Source: Flavobacterium psychrophilum
Lineage (GTDB): Bacteria > Bacteroidota > Bacteroidia > Flavobacteriales > Flavobacteriaceae
Assembly: GCA_945874225.1 (NCBI GenBank)
Contig: CAMCFT010000015.1
Location: 1 to 64,000, forward strand
Reading direction: 5' to 3'
DNA: 64,000 bases
In this document: in pieces, positions 55,615 through 64,000 of the stretch
How the letters are laid out: every line of letters starts with the position of its first letter
Position numbering within the stretch: position 1 is the stretch's first letter
Translations under genes and position numbers: made by a program
The notes under the pieces: generated by a model
The model's database searches: none
Told to the model about the DNA's origin: nothing
Seen by the model: the letters and a program-made list of their open reading frames with translations, nothing else

Positions 55615-55692
55615 AATATTCCTTAAGAAATTGTAATTGTTTCAATTATTTTCAATAGATTTAAATTTTTCTTTACTAAAGTAGTATAAATC

Positions 55693-56616
55693 ATGAATAA
55701 TAATCGGGCTCTAATCAATCCACCTCAATTATCTAACGAAAAATCGTTAAAAACGCTTGTGGAAAACAGAACCGTATATTCTTTGAATCATTGTGAACTC
55801 AACCTCTTTGAAACCTATGAATCCTCAGCGTTGGTTCCGTTAAAATTCAATGATTTAGTGGTAACAAGCATGCTGAGAGGCAAAAAAGTAATGCACCTTT
55901 TTGATGATCCAAGCTTTGAGTATTTACCTGGTGAAACCGTTATAATTCCTTCGAATGTTGAAATGAAGATAGATTTTCCAGAAGCTTCAATCAATAATCC
56001 TACCCAATGCCTTGCTTTGGCGATAGACCAAACCAAGATAAATGATACGTTACATTTCTTGAATGAAAGATATCCGAAAGAAGGAAATGATCAATTTTGG
56101 CATTTGAATTATCAAAATTACTTCTTTTACAATAATGTGGAATTGGCAACCACCATCAACAAATTGATAAAGGAATGCATGAGCACATCAATTACAAAAG
56201 ATATTCTGGCCGATTTGACTTTGCAGGAATTATTAATCCGTATTATTCAAACCCAGACTACAAAAGCAATAAATGATGGCTTATTCACGGATCCAAAAAA
56301 CCCAATTACACCTGTGATTGAATTCATCCGATTGAATTTGAAAGAAAATATCAATATGAAACATTTGAGCGAGAAAGCGAGTATGAGTTCCGCATCTTTC
56401 TACAGACTTTTCAAAAGAGAACTAGGAATGAGTCCGATAGAATTTATATTAGGTGAAAAAATTAGGTGCGCCAAAATATTACTAAAAAATCCAAAGATAC
56501 AAATCAATGAAGTATGCTACTTGTCTGGATTTGAAGATTCAAATTACTTTATTCGATTGTTCAAAAAATACGAAGGAATTACGCCGAAACAGTATCAATT
56601 GCTATACGTGAATTAA
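55693..56616 (+). CDS. AraC family transcriptional regulator
   Basis: A 307-residue regulator with an AraC_binding-type N-terminal half and the double helix-turn-helix C-terminal domain (about 205-305): INMKHLSEKASMSSASFYRLFKRELGMSP and INEVCYLSGFEDSNYFIRLFKKYEGITPKQY. It is convergent with the DUF779 gene, one base past its stop, and probably controls the neighbouring aldehyde dehydrogenase genes, as similar sets do in other bacteria; that link is inference. Confidence 0.88.
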   Translation: MNNNRALINPPQLSNEKSLKTLVENRTVYSLNHCELNLFETYESSALVPLKFNDLVVTSMLRGKKVMHLFDDPSFEYLPGETVIIPSNVEMKIDFPEASINNPTQCLALAIDQTKINDTLHFLNERYPKEGNDQFWHLNYQNYFFYNNVELATTINKLIKECMSTSITKDILADLTLQELLIRIIQTQTTKAINDGLFTDPKNPITPVIEFIRLNLKENINMKHLSEKASMSSASFYRLFKRELGMSPIEFILGEKIRCAKILLKNPKIQINEVCYLSGFEDSNYFIRLFKKYEGITPKQYQLLYVN

Positions 56617-56617
56617 G

Positions 56618-56992
56618 CTATTCTATAAATTTTAACGGCTCAAGCAATTGTTCTTCTTCCGGTGTAAAAATTCTATATTCAATTCGGAATGTCTTTTTCA
56701 AAGGTGTTTCCAAAGAAAATCCCCCTACCCCAAATGCATCAATTACATCCAAAGTAAAATGAGCATGTTTCCAATATTCAAATAAATCCTTGTCAACCCA
56801 AAATTCAGTATCTTCAATTGTGCCAATGCAAACATCACCCAATCGTTGATAGAATCCTCCTTTTTCAAAACACTGTGGCTGCGTTCCTTCACAACATCCA
56901 CCGGCCTGATAAAACATCAAATCCCCATGTTTCTCTTGTAAAATTTTAATTAATTCTACTGCTTTTTCTGTGGCTTCAATTCTTCGTATCAT
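56618..56992 (-). CDS. DUF779 domain-containing protein
   Basis: A 124-residue protein of the DUF779 family, with a Cys cluster in QAGGCCEGTQPQCF near residues 30-43 and ERGFYQ-like GGFYQRLGDVCIG after it. The family is usually encoded beside aldehyde dehydrogenases, as here, and its role is unknown; the Cys set suggests metal binding. It is downstream of the aldehyde dehydrogenase on the same strand, with a terminator at 57224-57255 between them, so it may be transcribed separately. Confidence 0.85.
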   Translation of the reverse strand: MIRRIEATEKAVELIKILQEKHGDLMFYQAGGCCEGTQPQCFEKGGFYQRLGDVCIGTIEDTEFWVDKDLFEYWKHAHFTLDVIDAFGVGGFSLETPLKKTFRIEYRIFTPEEEQLLEPLKFIE

Positions 56993-57281
56993 GTGTTTTT
57001 GATTTAAAATAAACCGCTATAGACTTGATGTCTATGGGGTGGTTTGATCAGCAGACTAAAGTCTGCACGGTTAAAAAATATAAAATTTAAACTGCAAATT
57101 CACAAATTTAAGTGAACCAATAAAAGCAAAAAAAAAATAATTTGCGAATTTGCGATAAAAGTTTTTGACCCTGAAAGGTAGATGCACTAAAGTGCATATT
57201 TTTAACTATTTCTGTGACCAATAAAACCTGACAAATCATACAATCTGTCAGGTTTAAAATTAGTTAATAATCTGAAATCTA
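56993..57281. other. Hairpin-rich gap between DUF779 and aldehyde dehydrogenase genes
   Basis: No gene. It contains ACTTGATGTCTAT-type and CAGACTAAAGTCTG hairpins at about 57012-57075, a GCACTAAAGTGC hairpin near 57184-57196 and the terminator at 57224-57255. Confidence 0.6.
57224..57255 (-). terminator. Terminator after the aldehyde dehydrogenase gene
   Basis: AAACCTGACA and TGTCAGGTTT form a perfect 10-base-pair stem 26 bases past the stop. Confidence 0.8.
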
Positions 57282-58787
57282 TTAAAAGAAACCTAATTTC
57301 TTTTTATCATAAGAAATCAACATGTTTTTGGTTTGACGATAATGTCCCAACATCATTTTGTGGTTTTCACGACCAATTCCTGATTGTTTGTAGCCTCCAA
57401 AAGGAGCGCCAGCAGGATAAGAATGGTATTGATTAATCCAAACACGACCCGCTTGAATCGCTCTTGGAACCTGATAAATTTCGTGCGCATCACGTGTCCA
57501 GACTCCGGCACCTAAACCATACATCGAATCATTTGCAATGGCAATCGCTTCTTCAGTAGTTTTGAAGGTGGTAACCGCTAAAACTGGCCCAAAGATTTCT
57601 TCCTGAAAAATACGCATTTTATTATTTCCTTTGAAAAGAGTTGGTTTGATATAATATCCTCCAGAAATATCACCTTCCATATGGTTTTCGCCTCCTCCAA
57701 TTAACAATTCGGCTCCTTCTTCTTTTCCTAATTTAATATAGGAAAGAATTTTTTCTTTTTGAACCAAGGAAGTTTGCGCTCCCATCATAGTGGTTCTGTC
57801 CAATGGATTCCCCATTTTTATTGCAGCCGTTCTTTCGATTACTCTGGCGATGAATTTATCATATATATCTTCGTGAATCAATAATCTTGAAGGACAAGTA
57901 CAAATTTCACCCTGATTTAAAGCAAACAAAACAGCACCTTCAACGGCCTTATCAAAGAAATCATCATCAGCATCACCTACAGATTTCATAAATATATTTG
58001 GAGATTTCCCGCCCAATTCCAATGTCACGGGAATAATATTTTCGGTAGCATATTGCATCACTAAACGACCTGTTGGCGTTGAACCTGTAAATGCAGCTTT
58101 AGACACTTTTTTATTGGTCACCAAAGCTCTACCAAGCTCAGCACCAAAACCGTTTACAATATTTACAACTCCAGGAGGAAGAATATTGCCTATCAATTCC
58201 ATCAATACCAAAATAGAAATTGGTGTGCTTTCCGCTGGTTTTAAAACTACGGTATTCCCAGCAGCTAATGCCGGAGCAAGTTTCCAAACAGCCATTAAAA
58301 GCGGGAAATTCCAAGGAATAATTTGAGCAATAACTCCTAAAGGTTCGCTTAAAGCTATAGAAACAGTTAGATTATCTAATTCAGCAATAGAACTTTCCTC
58401 AGCACGAATTACTCCGGCAAAATATCTAAAGTGATCAATTGCTAAAGGAATATCTGCTGCTAAAGTTTCGCGAATTGCTTTCCCGTTGTCTATGGTTTCA
58501 ACAGTAGCAATGTATTCCAGATTATCTTCAATGGCTTGTGCAATTTTGTTCAACAAATTACTGCGCTCGGTAACTGATGTTTTACCCCAAGTCTGAAAAG
58601 CTTCATACGCCGTGTCAACAGCTAAATCGATGTCAACCTTAGTGGAATGAGCTGCTCTGGTAAATACTTTTCCATCAATTGGAGATACAACATCAAAATA
58701 TTGACCCCCAATTGGTGCAACAAATTTTCCTCCAATATAATTATCATACGTTGCCTTAAATTCAGGTCTTTTTACTAAGTTGTCCAT
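57282..58787 (-). CDS. AldB/ExaC-type aldehyde dehydrogenase
   Basis: A 501-residue NAD-dependent enzyme: [20 protein letters not shown] near 160, [13 protein letters not shown] near 258 with the general base Glu, and the catalytic Cys in [11 protein letters not shown] near 295, the sequence seen in AldB and ExaC, plus [13 protein letters not shown] near 472. It oxidises acetaldehyde or similar aldehydes to acids. The DUF779 partner and AraC gene nearby match known acetaldehyde-response sets. Confidence 0.9.
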   Translation of the reverse strand: MDNLVKRPEFKATYDNYIGGKFVAPIGGQYFDVVSPIDGKVFTRAAHSTKVDIDLAVDTAYEAFQTWGKTSVTERSNLLNKIAQAIEDNLEYIATVETIDNGKAIRETLAADIPLAIDHFRYFAGVIRAEESSIAELDNLTVSIALSEPLGVIAQIIPWNFPLLMAVWKLAPALAAGNTVVLKPAESTPISILVLMELIGNILPPGVVNIVNGFGAELGRALVTNKKVSKAAFTGSTPTGRLVMQYATENIIPVTLELGGKSPNIFMKSVGDADDDFFDKAVEGAVLFALNQGEICTCPSRLLIHEDIYDKFIARVIERTAAIKMGNPLDRTTMMGAQTSLVQKEKILSYIKLGKEEGAELLIGGGENHMEGDISGGYYIKPTLFKGNNKMRIFQEEIFGPVLAVTTFKTTEEAIAIANDSMYGLGAGVWTRDAHEIYQVPRAIQAGRVWINQYHSYPAGAPFGGYKQSGIGRENHKMMLGHYRQTKNMLISYDKKKLGFF

Positions 58788-59022
58788 ATTGTTATATATT
58801 TATTTTTTTTCAAAAATAGTTTCATATTCATCACCAGAATAGCACAATTCATTCAAATAGTAGCATTAAATTTTACTATGTGTTTTTTTAATGTTATTTT
58901 AGTATTAAATTAATAATTATTTAGGCTTTTATATAAACAATTCCTATTACAAAACCATTAGAACTTTTGAATTGAATTATAAAAAACAAAAAAAATAATT
59001 TCTTACTCCAAACTGCAATCCT

Positions 59023-59030
59023 TATATTTG
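59023..59030 (+). promoter_or_regulatory. -7 promoter element of pheT
   Basis: TATATTTG matches TAnnTTTG, 51 bases before the pheT ATG. The leader of about 45 bases has no clear attenuator. The rest of the gap from 58788 shows nothing else. Confidence 0.55.
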
Positions 59031-59081
59031 CACCCGAGACAGAAGGTCGAACTGACGAAGTAATCTCATTAAAATTGACAG

Positions 59082-61502
59082 ATGAAAATATCTTACAACT
59101 GGTTAAAACAATTCATTAAAATAGACTGGAAATCCGAAGAAACAGCTGCTTTACTAACCGATTTAGGTCTGGAAGTAGAAATGGTCGAAAAATACCAATC
59201 AGTAAAAGGTGGGTTAGAAGGTATTGTTGTAGGCCACGTTCTTACTTGTATACAACATCCTGATGCCGACAGATTAAAAGTGACAACAGTAGATTTAGGC
59301 GATGGCATTCCTGTTCAGATTGTTTGTGGCGCTGCCAATGTTGCTGCTGGGCAAAAAGTACCTGTTGCCACTATTGGAACCACCTTATATGACAAAGAAG
59401 GTGTTTCTTTTCAAATCAAAAAAGGAAAAATTAGAGGTCAGGATAGCCACGGAATGATTTGCGCCGAAGATGAATTAGGTCTTGGAGAAAGTCACGAAGG
59501 CATTATGATACTTGACAATTCAATAAAAGCTGGAACAACTGCTGCGAGTGTTTTTAAAATAGAAAATGACGAAGTTTTTGAAATTGGACTGACTCCAAAT
59601 CGAGCTGATGCAATGAGTCATCTTGGAACTGCACGTGATTTAAGAGCTGGTTTGTCACAAACTGGTGTTATTGTTGAATTTATTACTCCCTCTGTGAGTA
59701 ATTTTAGAGTCGATAAAAGAACCTTGAAGATTGATGTAAAAGTGGAGGAAACACTATTAGCTCAAAGATATTGCGGGGTCACCATTTCTGGAATCACAAT
59801 AAAACCCTCTCCAAGCTGGTTGCAAAATAGATTGAAAGCAATTGGAATAAATCCAAAAAATAATATTGTAGATGTCACGAATTATGTTTTACACGAATTA
59901 GGACAACCGCTTCACGCCTTTGATACTTCAAAAATCAATGGAAAAATAATTGTAAAAACACTTCCTTCTGGAACCAAATTTACAACGCTCGATGATATAG
60001 AAAGAACTTTACACGAGGAAGACTTAATGATTTGTGACGAGAATGGACCTTTATGTATTGCCGGAGTTTTTGGCGGGAAAAGTTCAGGGGTTTCCGACAC
60101 TACTACTTCTATTTTCCTCGAAAGCGCCTATTTTAATCCTGTGAGTATTCGAAAAAGTGCCAAAAGACATCAATTAAATACAGATGCTTCGTTCCGATTT
60201 GAAAGAGGAATTGATCCAGCCATAACAGAATACGCCCTGAAACGTGCCGCCTTATTGATTCAGGAAGTGGCCGGAGGTGAAATCACATCAGACATTATTG
60301 ATGTTTATCCAAAGAAAATTGAAGATTTTCCAGTGGTTTTGAATTTCAATAATGTTAAGAAAATTATTGGCCAGGAACTTCCAAAGGAAATCATTAAAAA
60401 CATATTGGCATCATTAGAAATAAAAATTAATAGTGTATCTGATGCTGGATTAGGCTTAGTAATCCCTTCTTATCGCGTGGATGTTCAAAGAGAAATTGAT
60501 GTCATTGAAGAAATCCTCAGAGTGTATGGGTATAACAATATTAAATTTTCGGAAAAATTAAACGCTACAGTTTCCATTGCGCCCAGAACTGAAGATTACA
60601 AAGTTCAAAATATAATTGCAACCCAATTGAATTCTCAAGGATTTAATGAAATGATGGCAAATTCCTTGACGACTCCTTCTTATGTTCAATTATCAGAAAA
60701 GCTGAAAGAAGAACGCAATGTAATAATATTAAATCCATTAAGTAATGATTTATCAGCAATGCGACAATCATTATTGTTTTCGGGATTAGAAGCCATTTCA
60801 TACAATATAAATCGCAGAAATGCAGATTTGAAATTTTTTGAATTTGGCAAAACCTACCATAAACTCCCTTCCGGTTACGAAGAAAACAAACATTTAACAC
60901 TGTTTATTACAGGAAACCGAAATCAGGAAAGTTGGACAAATACACAAAAACCTTCAGATTTCTTTTTATTCAAAGGCTATGTAAACGGCGTGCTTTCGAG
61001 ATTGGGAATCCAAAAAACACAAAACCTTCCAATGACTTCCGATGTCTTTTCGGAAGGAATCGCAATTGGTTTTGGAAATGATATAATAGTAGAATATGGT
61101 GTGGTGAAAAAATCAGTTTTAAAACATTTTGATATTAAACAAGAAGTTTTGTTTGCCGATTTTAATTGGGCCTTGATTTTGAAACTACTTTCAAATAAAA
61201 TAAAATTTACCGAAATTCCTAAATACCCGGAAGTTCGCAGAGATTTGTCATTGCTGTTGGATGACAGCATATCTTTTGATACCATTTACAACATTGCCAG
61301 ACAAACAGAGAAATCACTTTTAAAAGACATCAATTTATTTGATGTGTACCAAGGCAAAAATCTTCCCGAAGGCAAAAAATCTTATGCCGTGAGTTTTACC
61401 ATTCAGGACAACACCAAAACCCTGACTGATGTTCAAATTGATAAAATTATGAGCAAATTGCAAAAGAATTTCGAAACGGAATTGGGTGCTAGTTTGAGGT
61501 AA
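59082..61502 (+). CDS. pheT: Phenylalanine-tRNA ligase beta subunit
   Basis: An 806-residue protein of the family's length: N-terminal tRNA-binding domain with GIVVGHVLTCIQHPDADRL near 46-64, B3/4 editing domain, B5 (about 400-480), catalytic-like core with ERGIDPA near 373, and the C-terminal FDX-ACB anticodon-binding domain (about 710-806, PEVRRDLSLLLDD). It pairs with PheS, not in the window. Confidence 0.95.
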   Translation: MKISYNWLKQFIKIDWKSEETAALLTDLGLEVEMVEKYQSVKGGLEGIVVGHVLTCIQHPDADRLKVTTVDLGDGIPVQIVCGAANVAAGQKVPVATIGTTLYDKEGVSFQIKKGKIRGQDSHGMICAEDELGLGESHEGIMILDNSIKAGTTAASVFKIENDEVFEIGLTPNRADAMSHLGTARDLRAGLSQTGVIVEFITPSVSNFRVDKRTLKIDVKVEETLLAQRYCGVTISGITIKPSPSWLQNRLKAIGINPKNNIVDVTNYVLHELGQPLHAFDTSKINGKIIVKTLPSGTKFTTLDDIERTLHEEDLMICDENGPLCIAGVFGGKSSGVSDTTTSIFLESAYFNPVSIRKSAKRHQLNTDASFRFERGIDPAITEYALKRAALLIQEVAGGEITSDIIDVYPKKIEDFPVVLNFNNVKKIIGQELPKEIIKNILASLEIKINSVSDAGLGLVIPSYRVDVQREIDVIEEILRVYGYNNIKFSEKLNATVSIAPRTEDYKVQNIIATQLNSQGFNEMMANSLTTPSYVQLSEKLKEERNVIILNPLSNDLSAMRQSLLFSGLEAISYNINRRNADLKFFEFGKTYHKLPSGYEENKHLTLFITGNRNQESWTNTQKPSDFFLFKGYVNGVLSRLGIQKTQNLPMTSDVFSEGIAIGFGNDIIVEYGVVKKSVLKHFDIKQEVLFADFNWALILKLLSNKIKFTEIPKYPEVRRDLSLLLDDSISFDTIYNIARQTEKSLLKDINLFDVYQGKNLPEGKKSYAVSFTIQDNTKTLTDVQIDKIMSKLQKNFETELGASLR

Positions 61503-61562
61503 AATTTTGAACTATATAAGACATTAAAGGTCATTTAGGTTGGAGGCTTTTCGAATATAATT

Positions 61563-61608
61563 AAAAAAGATCTCAATTCTGAATAATTTCAGAATTGAGA
61601 TCTTTTTT
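61563..61608 (+). terminator. Terminator of pheT
   Basis: A perfect 20-base-pair stem around GATCTCAATTCTGA and complement, 60 bases past the pheT stop, with T-run. Confidence 0.93.
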
Positions 61609-61692
61609 TAGTTCTAGACCACTAAATAATTTTACTTCAGAGGAAGAAACATTATTAACTATATAATAATATCATTAAAACAGCAAATTCCC

Positions 61693-61812
61693 TAGCCCTG
61701 ATTACCTCACTGGCTTATATTCTCATAGGAGTTCAGTGAACTTCGTTTGCAACTAAAATCCCACGCTTTTGGGCGTGGATTGTAGTGAATAGCAGGATTA
61801 GCTCCTGAAAAA
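61693..61812. repeat. Dispersed Flavobacterium-type repeat, copy 2
   Basis: The inverted relative of 4437-4556: it contains AGGAGTTCAGTGAACTTC and CCCACGCTTTTGGGCGTGG, then AGCAGGATTAGCTCCTG. Confidence 0.8.
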
Positions 61813-61822
61813 TCTAAAAACA

Positions 61823-62212
61823 AAAAAAACTCCACATCACTGTGGAGCCTTCTATATTTTAACGGCCTAAATTCTAAAAACAAATACCGCCAAAGTAAAT
61901 GCAATTTGCCCTATCAAAAAAAGGACATCTTAATGAATCTTAATTCCTTAATGGTTTAAAATCAAAAAAAATAATTTAAAAAAGCACATTCAAATTGTGT
62001 TAGTATCCAAAAAAAACCACATTGCTATGGAGCTTTCTATATTTCAACGTCCTAAATTCTAAAACAAATACCGCCAAAGTAAATGCAATTTGCCCTATCA
62101 AAAAAAGGACATCTTAATGAATCTTAATTCCTTAATGGTTTAAAATCAAAAAAAGTAAATTCAAATTGTGGTAGTATCCAAAAAAAAGTCCCACGCTAAA
62201 GCGTGGGACTTT
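61823..62212 (-). repeat. Duplicated unit with three tandem terminators behind rpsA
   Basis: On the minus strand three hairpins with T-runs follow the rpsA stop: 62185-62212 (GTCCCACGC/GCGTGGGAC), a decayed one near 62015-62035 (CCATAGCAATGTGG) and 61830-61847 (CTCCACA/TGTGGAG). Between them about 100 bases are repeated almost exactly (61866-61970 and 62051-62154). Each repeated block holds TTTG then TTACTTTG with 16 bases between, a near match to a promoter, and could make a transcript of about 60 bases ending at the next hairpin. Confidence 0.75.
62185..62212 (-). terminator. Terminator of rpsA
   Basis: A 12-base-pair stem, AAAGTCCCACGC and complement around TAAA, followed on the minus strand by eight T. 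Confidence 0.92.
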
Positions 62213-62237
62213 CTATATTCAAAATCAAGAAATTATA

Positions 62238-64000
62238 TTATTTCTTTTTTTCGTTTTTTTCCATTTTGGCTTTCAAACCAGCAAGAATATCATTGTTATC
62301 TCCAAGAGTTGAAGCTGGTGAATTAGTGTTAGAAGATACTGCTTCTTGAACCGCTTTCACTGCTTTTTCTTCTTCTTCACGGAAAATAGCCGTGTGAGAG
62401 GCAACTACTCTTTTGAATTCTTTGTTAAATTCGATTACTTTGAAATCAGCAGATTCGCCTTTTTTCAATTTCTTACCGTCTTCTTTTTCAAGGTGACGTG
62501 TAGGAATGAAAGCAACGATATCATCACCAAATTCTACAGTAGCTCCTTTGTCAACGATTTCAGAAATTTCACCTGTGTGGATAGTTCCAACTGCGAAAGA
62601 ATCTTCGTATTGATCCCAAGGATTAGCAGTAGTTTGTTTGTGACCTAAAGATAATTTACGACCTTCAACATCTAATTCTAATACAACTACATCAAGTTTT
62701 TCACCAACATTTACAAATTCAGATGGGTGTTTGATTTTCTTAGTCCAAGAAAGGTCAGAGATATAAATCAATCCGTCGATACCTTCTTCAAGTTCTACGA
62801 AAATTCCAAAGTTTGTAAAGTTTCTAACGATACCTGAATGTTTAGAACCCACTGGGTATTTAGAAGTGATATCAGTCCAAGGATCTTGTGACAATTGTTT
62901 GATACCTAATGACATTTTACGGTCATCTCTATCCAAAGTTAAAATTTGAGCTTCAACAATATCTCCTACTTTTACGAAATCTTGTGCAGAACGTAAATGA
63001 GTAGACCAAGACATTTCAGAAACGTGGATTAAACCTTCAACACCTTCAGCAACTTCGATGAAAGCACCGTAATCAGCGATTACAACTACTTTACCTTTTA
63101 CTTTGTCTCCAATTGCTAATTTAGCATCAAGAGCATCCCAAGGGTGAGCATTTAATTGTTTCAATCCTAATTGGATTCTTGTTTTCTCGTCATCAAAATC
63201 AAGGATTACCACGTTAAGAACTTGATCTAACTCAAGAACTTCAGATGGGTGGTTGATTCTAGACCAAGAAAGGTCAGTAATGTGGATTAATCCATCAACA
63301 CCACCTAAATCAATAAAGACACCGTAAGAAGTAATGTTTTTAACAACACCTTCTAATACTTGACCTTTTTGTAATTTTCCGATGATCTCTTTTTTCTGTA
63401 CTTCAATATCCGCTTCGATAAGCGCTTTGTGAGAAACAACAACGTTTTTGAATTCGTGGTTAATTTTCACAACCTTGAATTCCATCATTTTGTTTACATA
63501 TACATCGTAATCTCTAATTGGTTTAACATCAATTTGAGAACCTGGTAAGAAAGCTTCGATTCCGAAAACGTCAACGATCATACCACCTTTAGTTCTGCAT
63601 TTTACAAAACCATTAACGATTTCTCCTGTTTCGTTAGCCGAAATAACTCTATCCCAAGATTTGATAGTACGTGCTTTTCTGTGAGATAATACTAATTGAC
63701 CTGTTTTATCCTCACGGATGTCAATCAATACTTCTACTTTGTCACCTACTTTTAATGCTGGATTGTAACGGAATTCGTTTAAAGAAATAACACCTTCCGA
63801 TTTTGCGTTGATATCAACGATAACGTCTCTATCTGTAATTCTAACAACGATACCTTCAACTACTTCTTCTTGATCTGTCGCGATAAAAGTTTTTGAAACT
63901 AGGTCTTCGAATTCTTGTAAGTTTTTCTCATCTACGGCATCAATACCTTCTTCGAAGTTGTGCCAGTTAAAATTTGCTAAAAACTCTTCTTGTGATTTTA
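62238..64000 (-). CDS. rpsA: 30S ribosomal protein S1, 5' end cut by window
   Basis: The frame is open to the right edge (codons from 63998 read KSQEEFLANFNWHNFEEG), so the true start lies a few codons outside; the TTG at 63728 is internal. At least 587 residues are visible with six S1 repeats, each with a VKGKV- or VEGIV-type strand and GLIHVSEMSW- or GLIYISDLSW-type motif, then a charged tail ending EKNEKKK. S1 binds mRNA on the 30S subunit; in Bacteroidota, which lack strong Shine-Dalgarno use, it is central to initiation. Confidence 0.95.
   Translation of the reverse strand, partial: KSQEEFLANFNWHNFEEGIDAVDEKNLQEFEDLVSKTFIATDQEEVVEGIVVRITDRDVIVDINAKSEGVISLNEFRYNPALKVGDKVEVLIDIREDKTGQLVLSHRKARTIKSWDRVISANETGEIVNGFVKCRTKGGMIVDVFGIEAFLPGSQIDVKPIRDYDVYVNKMMEFKVVKINHEFKNVVVSHKALIEADIEVQKKEIIGKLQKGQVLEGVVKNITSYGVFIDLGGVDGLIHITDLSWSRINHPSEVLELDQVLNVVILDFDDEKTRIQLGLKQLNAHPWDALDAKLAIGDKVKGKVVVIADYGAFIEVAEGVEGLIHVSEMSWSTHLRSAQDFVKVGDIVEAQILTLDRDDRKMSLGIKQLSQDPWTDITSKYPVGSKHSGIVRNFTNFGIFVELEEGIDGLIYISDLSWTKKIKHPSEFVNVGEKLDVVVLELDVEGRKLSLGHKQTTANPWDQYEDSFAVGTIHTGEISEIVDKGATVEFGDDIVAFIPTRHLEKEDGKKLKKGESADFKVIEFNKEFKRVVASHTAIFREEEEKAVKAVQEAVSSNTNSPASTLGDNNDILAGLKAKMEKNEKKK

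Noticed and set aside
62238..63728. rpsA starting at the internal TTG
   Set aside because: The frame continues upstream to the window edge with typical S1 N-terminal sequence.

Overview
The window looks like a chromosomal segment of a Flavobacterium-type bacterium (Bacteroidota, Flavobacteriaceae). Evidence: low GC; promoters of the Bacteroidota form (TAnnTTTG near -7); the fused lpxC-fabZ gene; a T9SS-type regulator PorX; a CAL67264-type small membrane protein; and many short interspersed repeats of kinds common in this family. No rRNA operon, functional tRNA, prophage, integrase or CRISPR array is visible. The right edge cuts rpsA.

Layout. 1-525: tandem palindromic repeat. 0.5-7.4 kb: YeiH-type exporter, a VWA-like membrane protein, fabG, a di-haem peroxidase lipoprotein, a GIY-YIG-like protein and sucD. 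7.4-14.0 kb: minus-strand envelope cluster (HD hydrolase, lpxD, lpxC-fabZ, lpxA, efp, a second LpxD-like acyltransferase, an NTF2-like protein) for lipid A and fatty acid synthesis. 14.0-19.6 kb: accessory region with an L,D-transpeptidase, then three minus-strand genes (SRPBCC protein broken by a stop codon, PD-(D/E)XK-like protein, trypsin-like protease) separated by attC-like sites, which I read as an integron cassette cluster without integrase. 19.6-31.9 kb, mostly plus strand: porX, tsaE, a GNAT acetyltransferase, alanine dehydrogenase, a DUF4258 protein, an MsbA-type ABC exporter, proline dehydrogenase (minus), aroB, a biosynthetic arginine decarboxylase, a deoxyhypusine-synthase-like enzyme and an acidic-tailed protein. 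32-38 kb: ettA, holA, an HsdR-N-like nuclease domain, a GT2 glycosyltransferase, an OmpA lipoprotein and a Sua5/YrdC protein. 38.1-38.9 kb: a lone GIY-YIG gene between two long nested palindromes. 38.9-49.3 kb: uvrD-type helicase, TauE/SafE transporter, a membrane-anchored protein, patatin, M1 peptidase, a REP-associated (RAYT) transposase, a DUF1697 protein and recG. 49.6-55.6 kb: RND efflux operon (adaptor, pump, TolC) with a four-helix-bundle gene between adaptor and pump. 55.7-58.8 kb: AraC regulator beside DUF779 and AldB-type aldehyde dehydrogenase genes. 59-64 kb: pheT, a repeat-rich convergent gap with three tandem terminators, and rpsA.

Most genes are housekeeping. The unusual content is (1) the attC-like cassette cluster with a nonsense-broken gene, (2) the GIY-YIG gene with flanking nested palindromes, (3) a RAYT gene that contains a perfect palindrome in its own reading frame, (4) the four-helix-bundle gene bounded by inverted repeats inside the efflux operon, (5) repeat insertions tolerated in frame in recG and uvrD, and (6) a duplicated promoter-terminator unit behind rpsA. 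All assignments come from reading the sequence; no database search was run.
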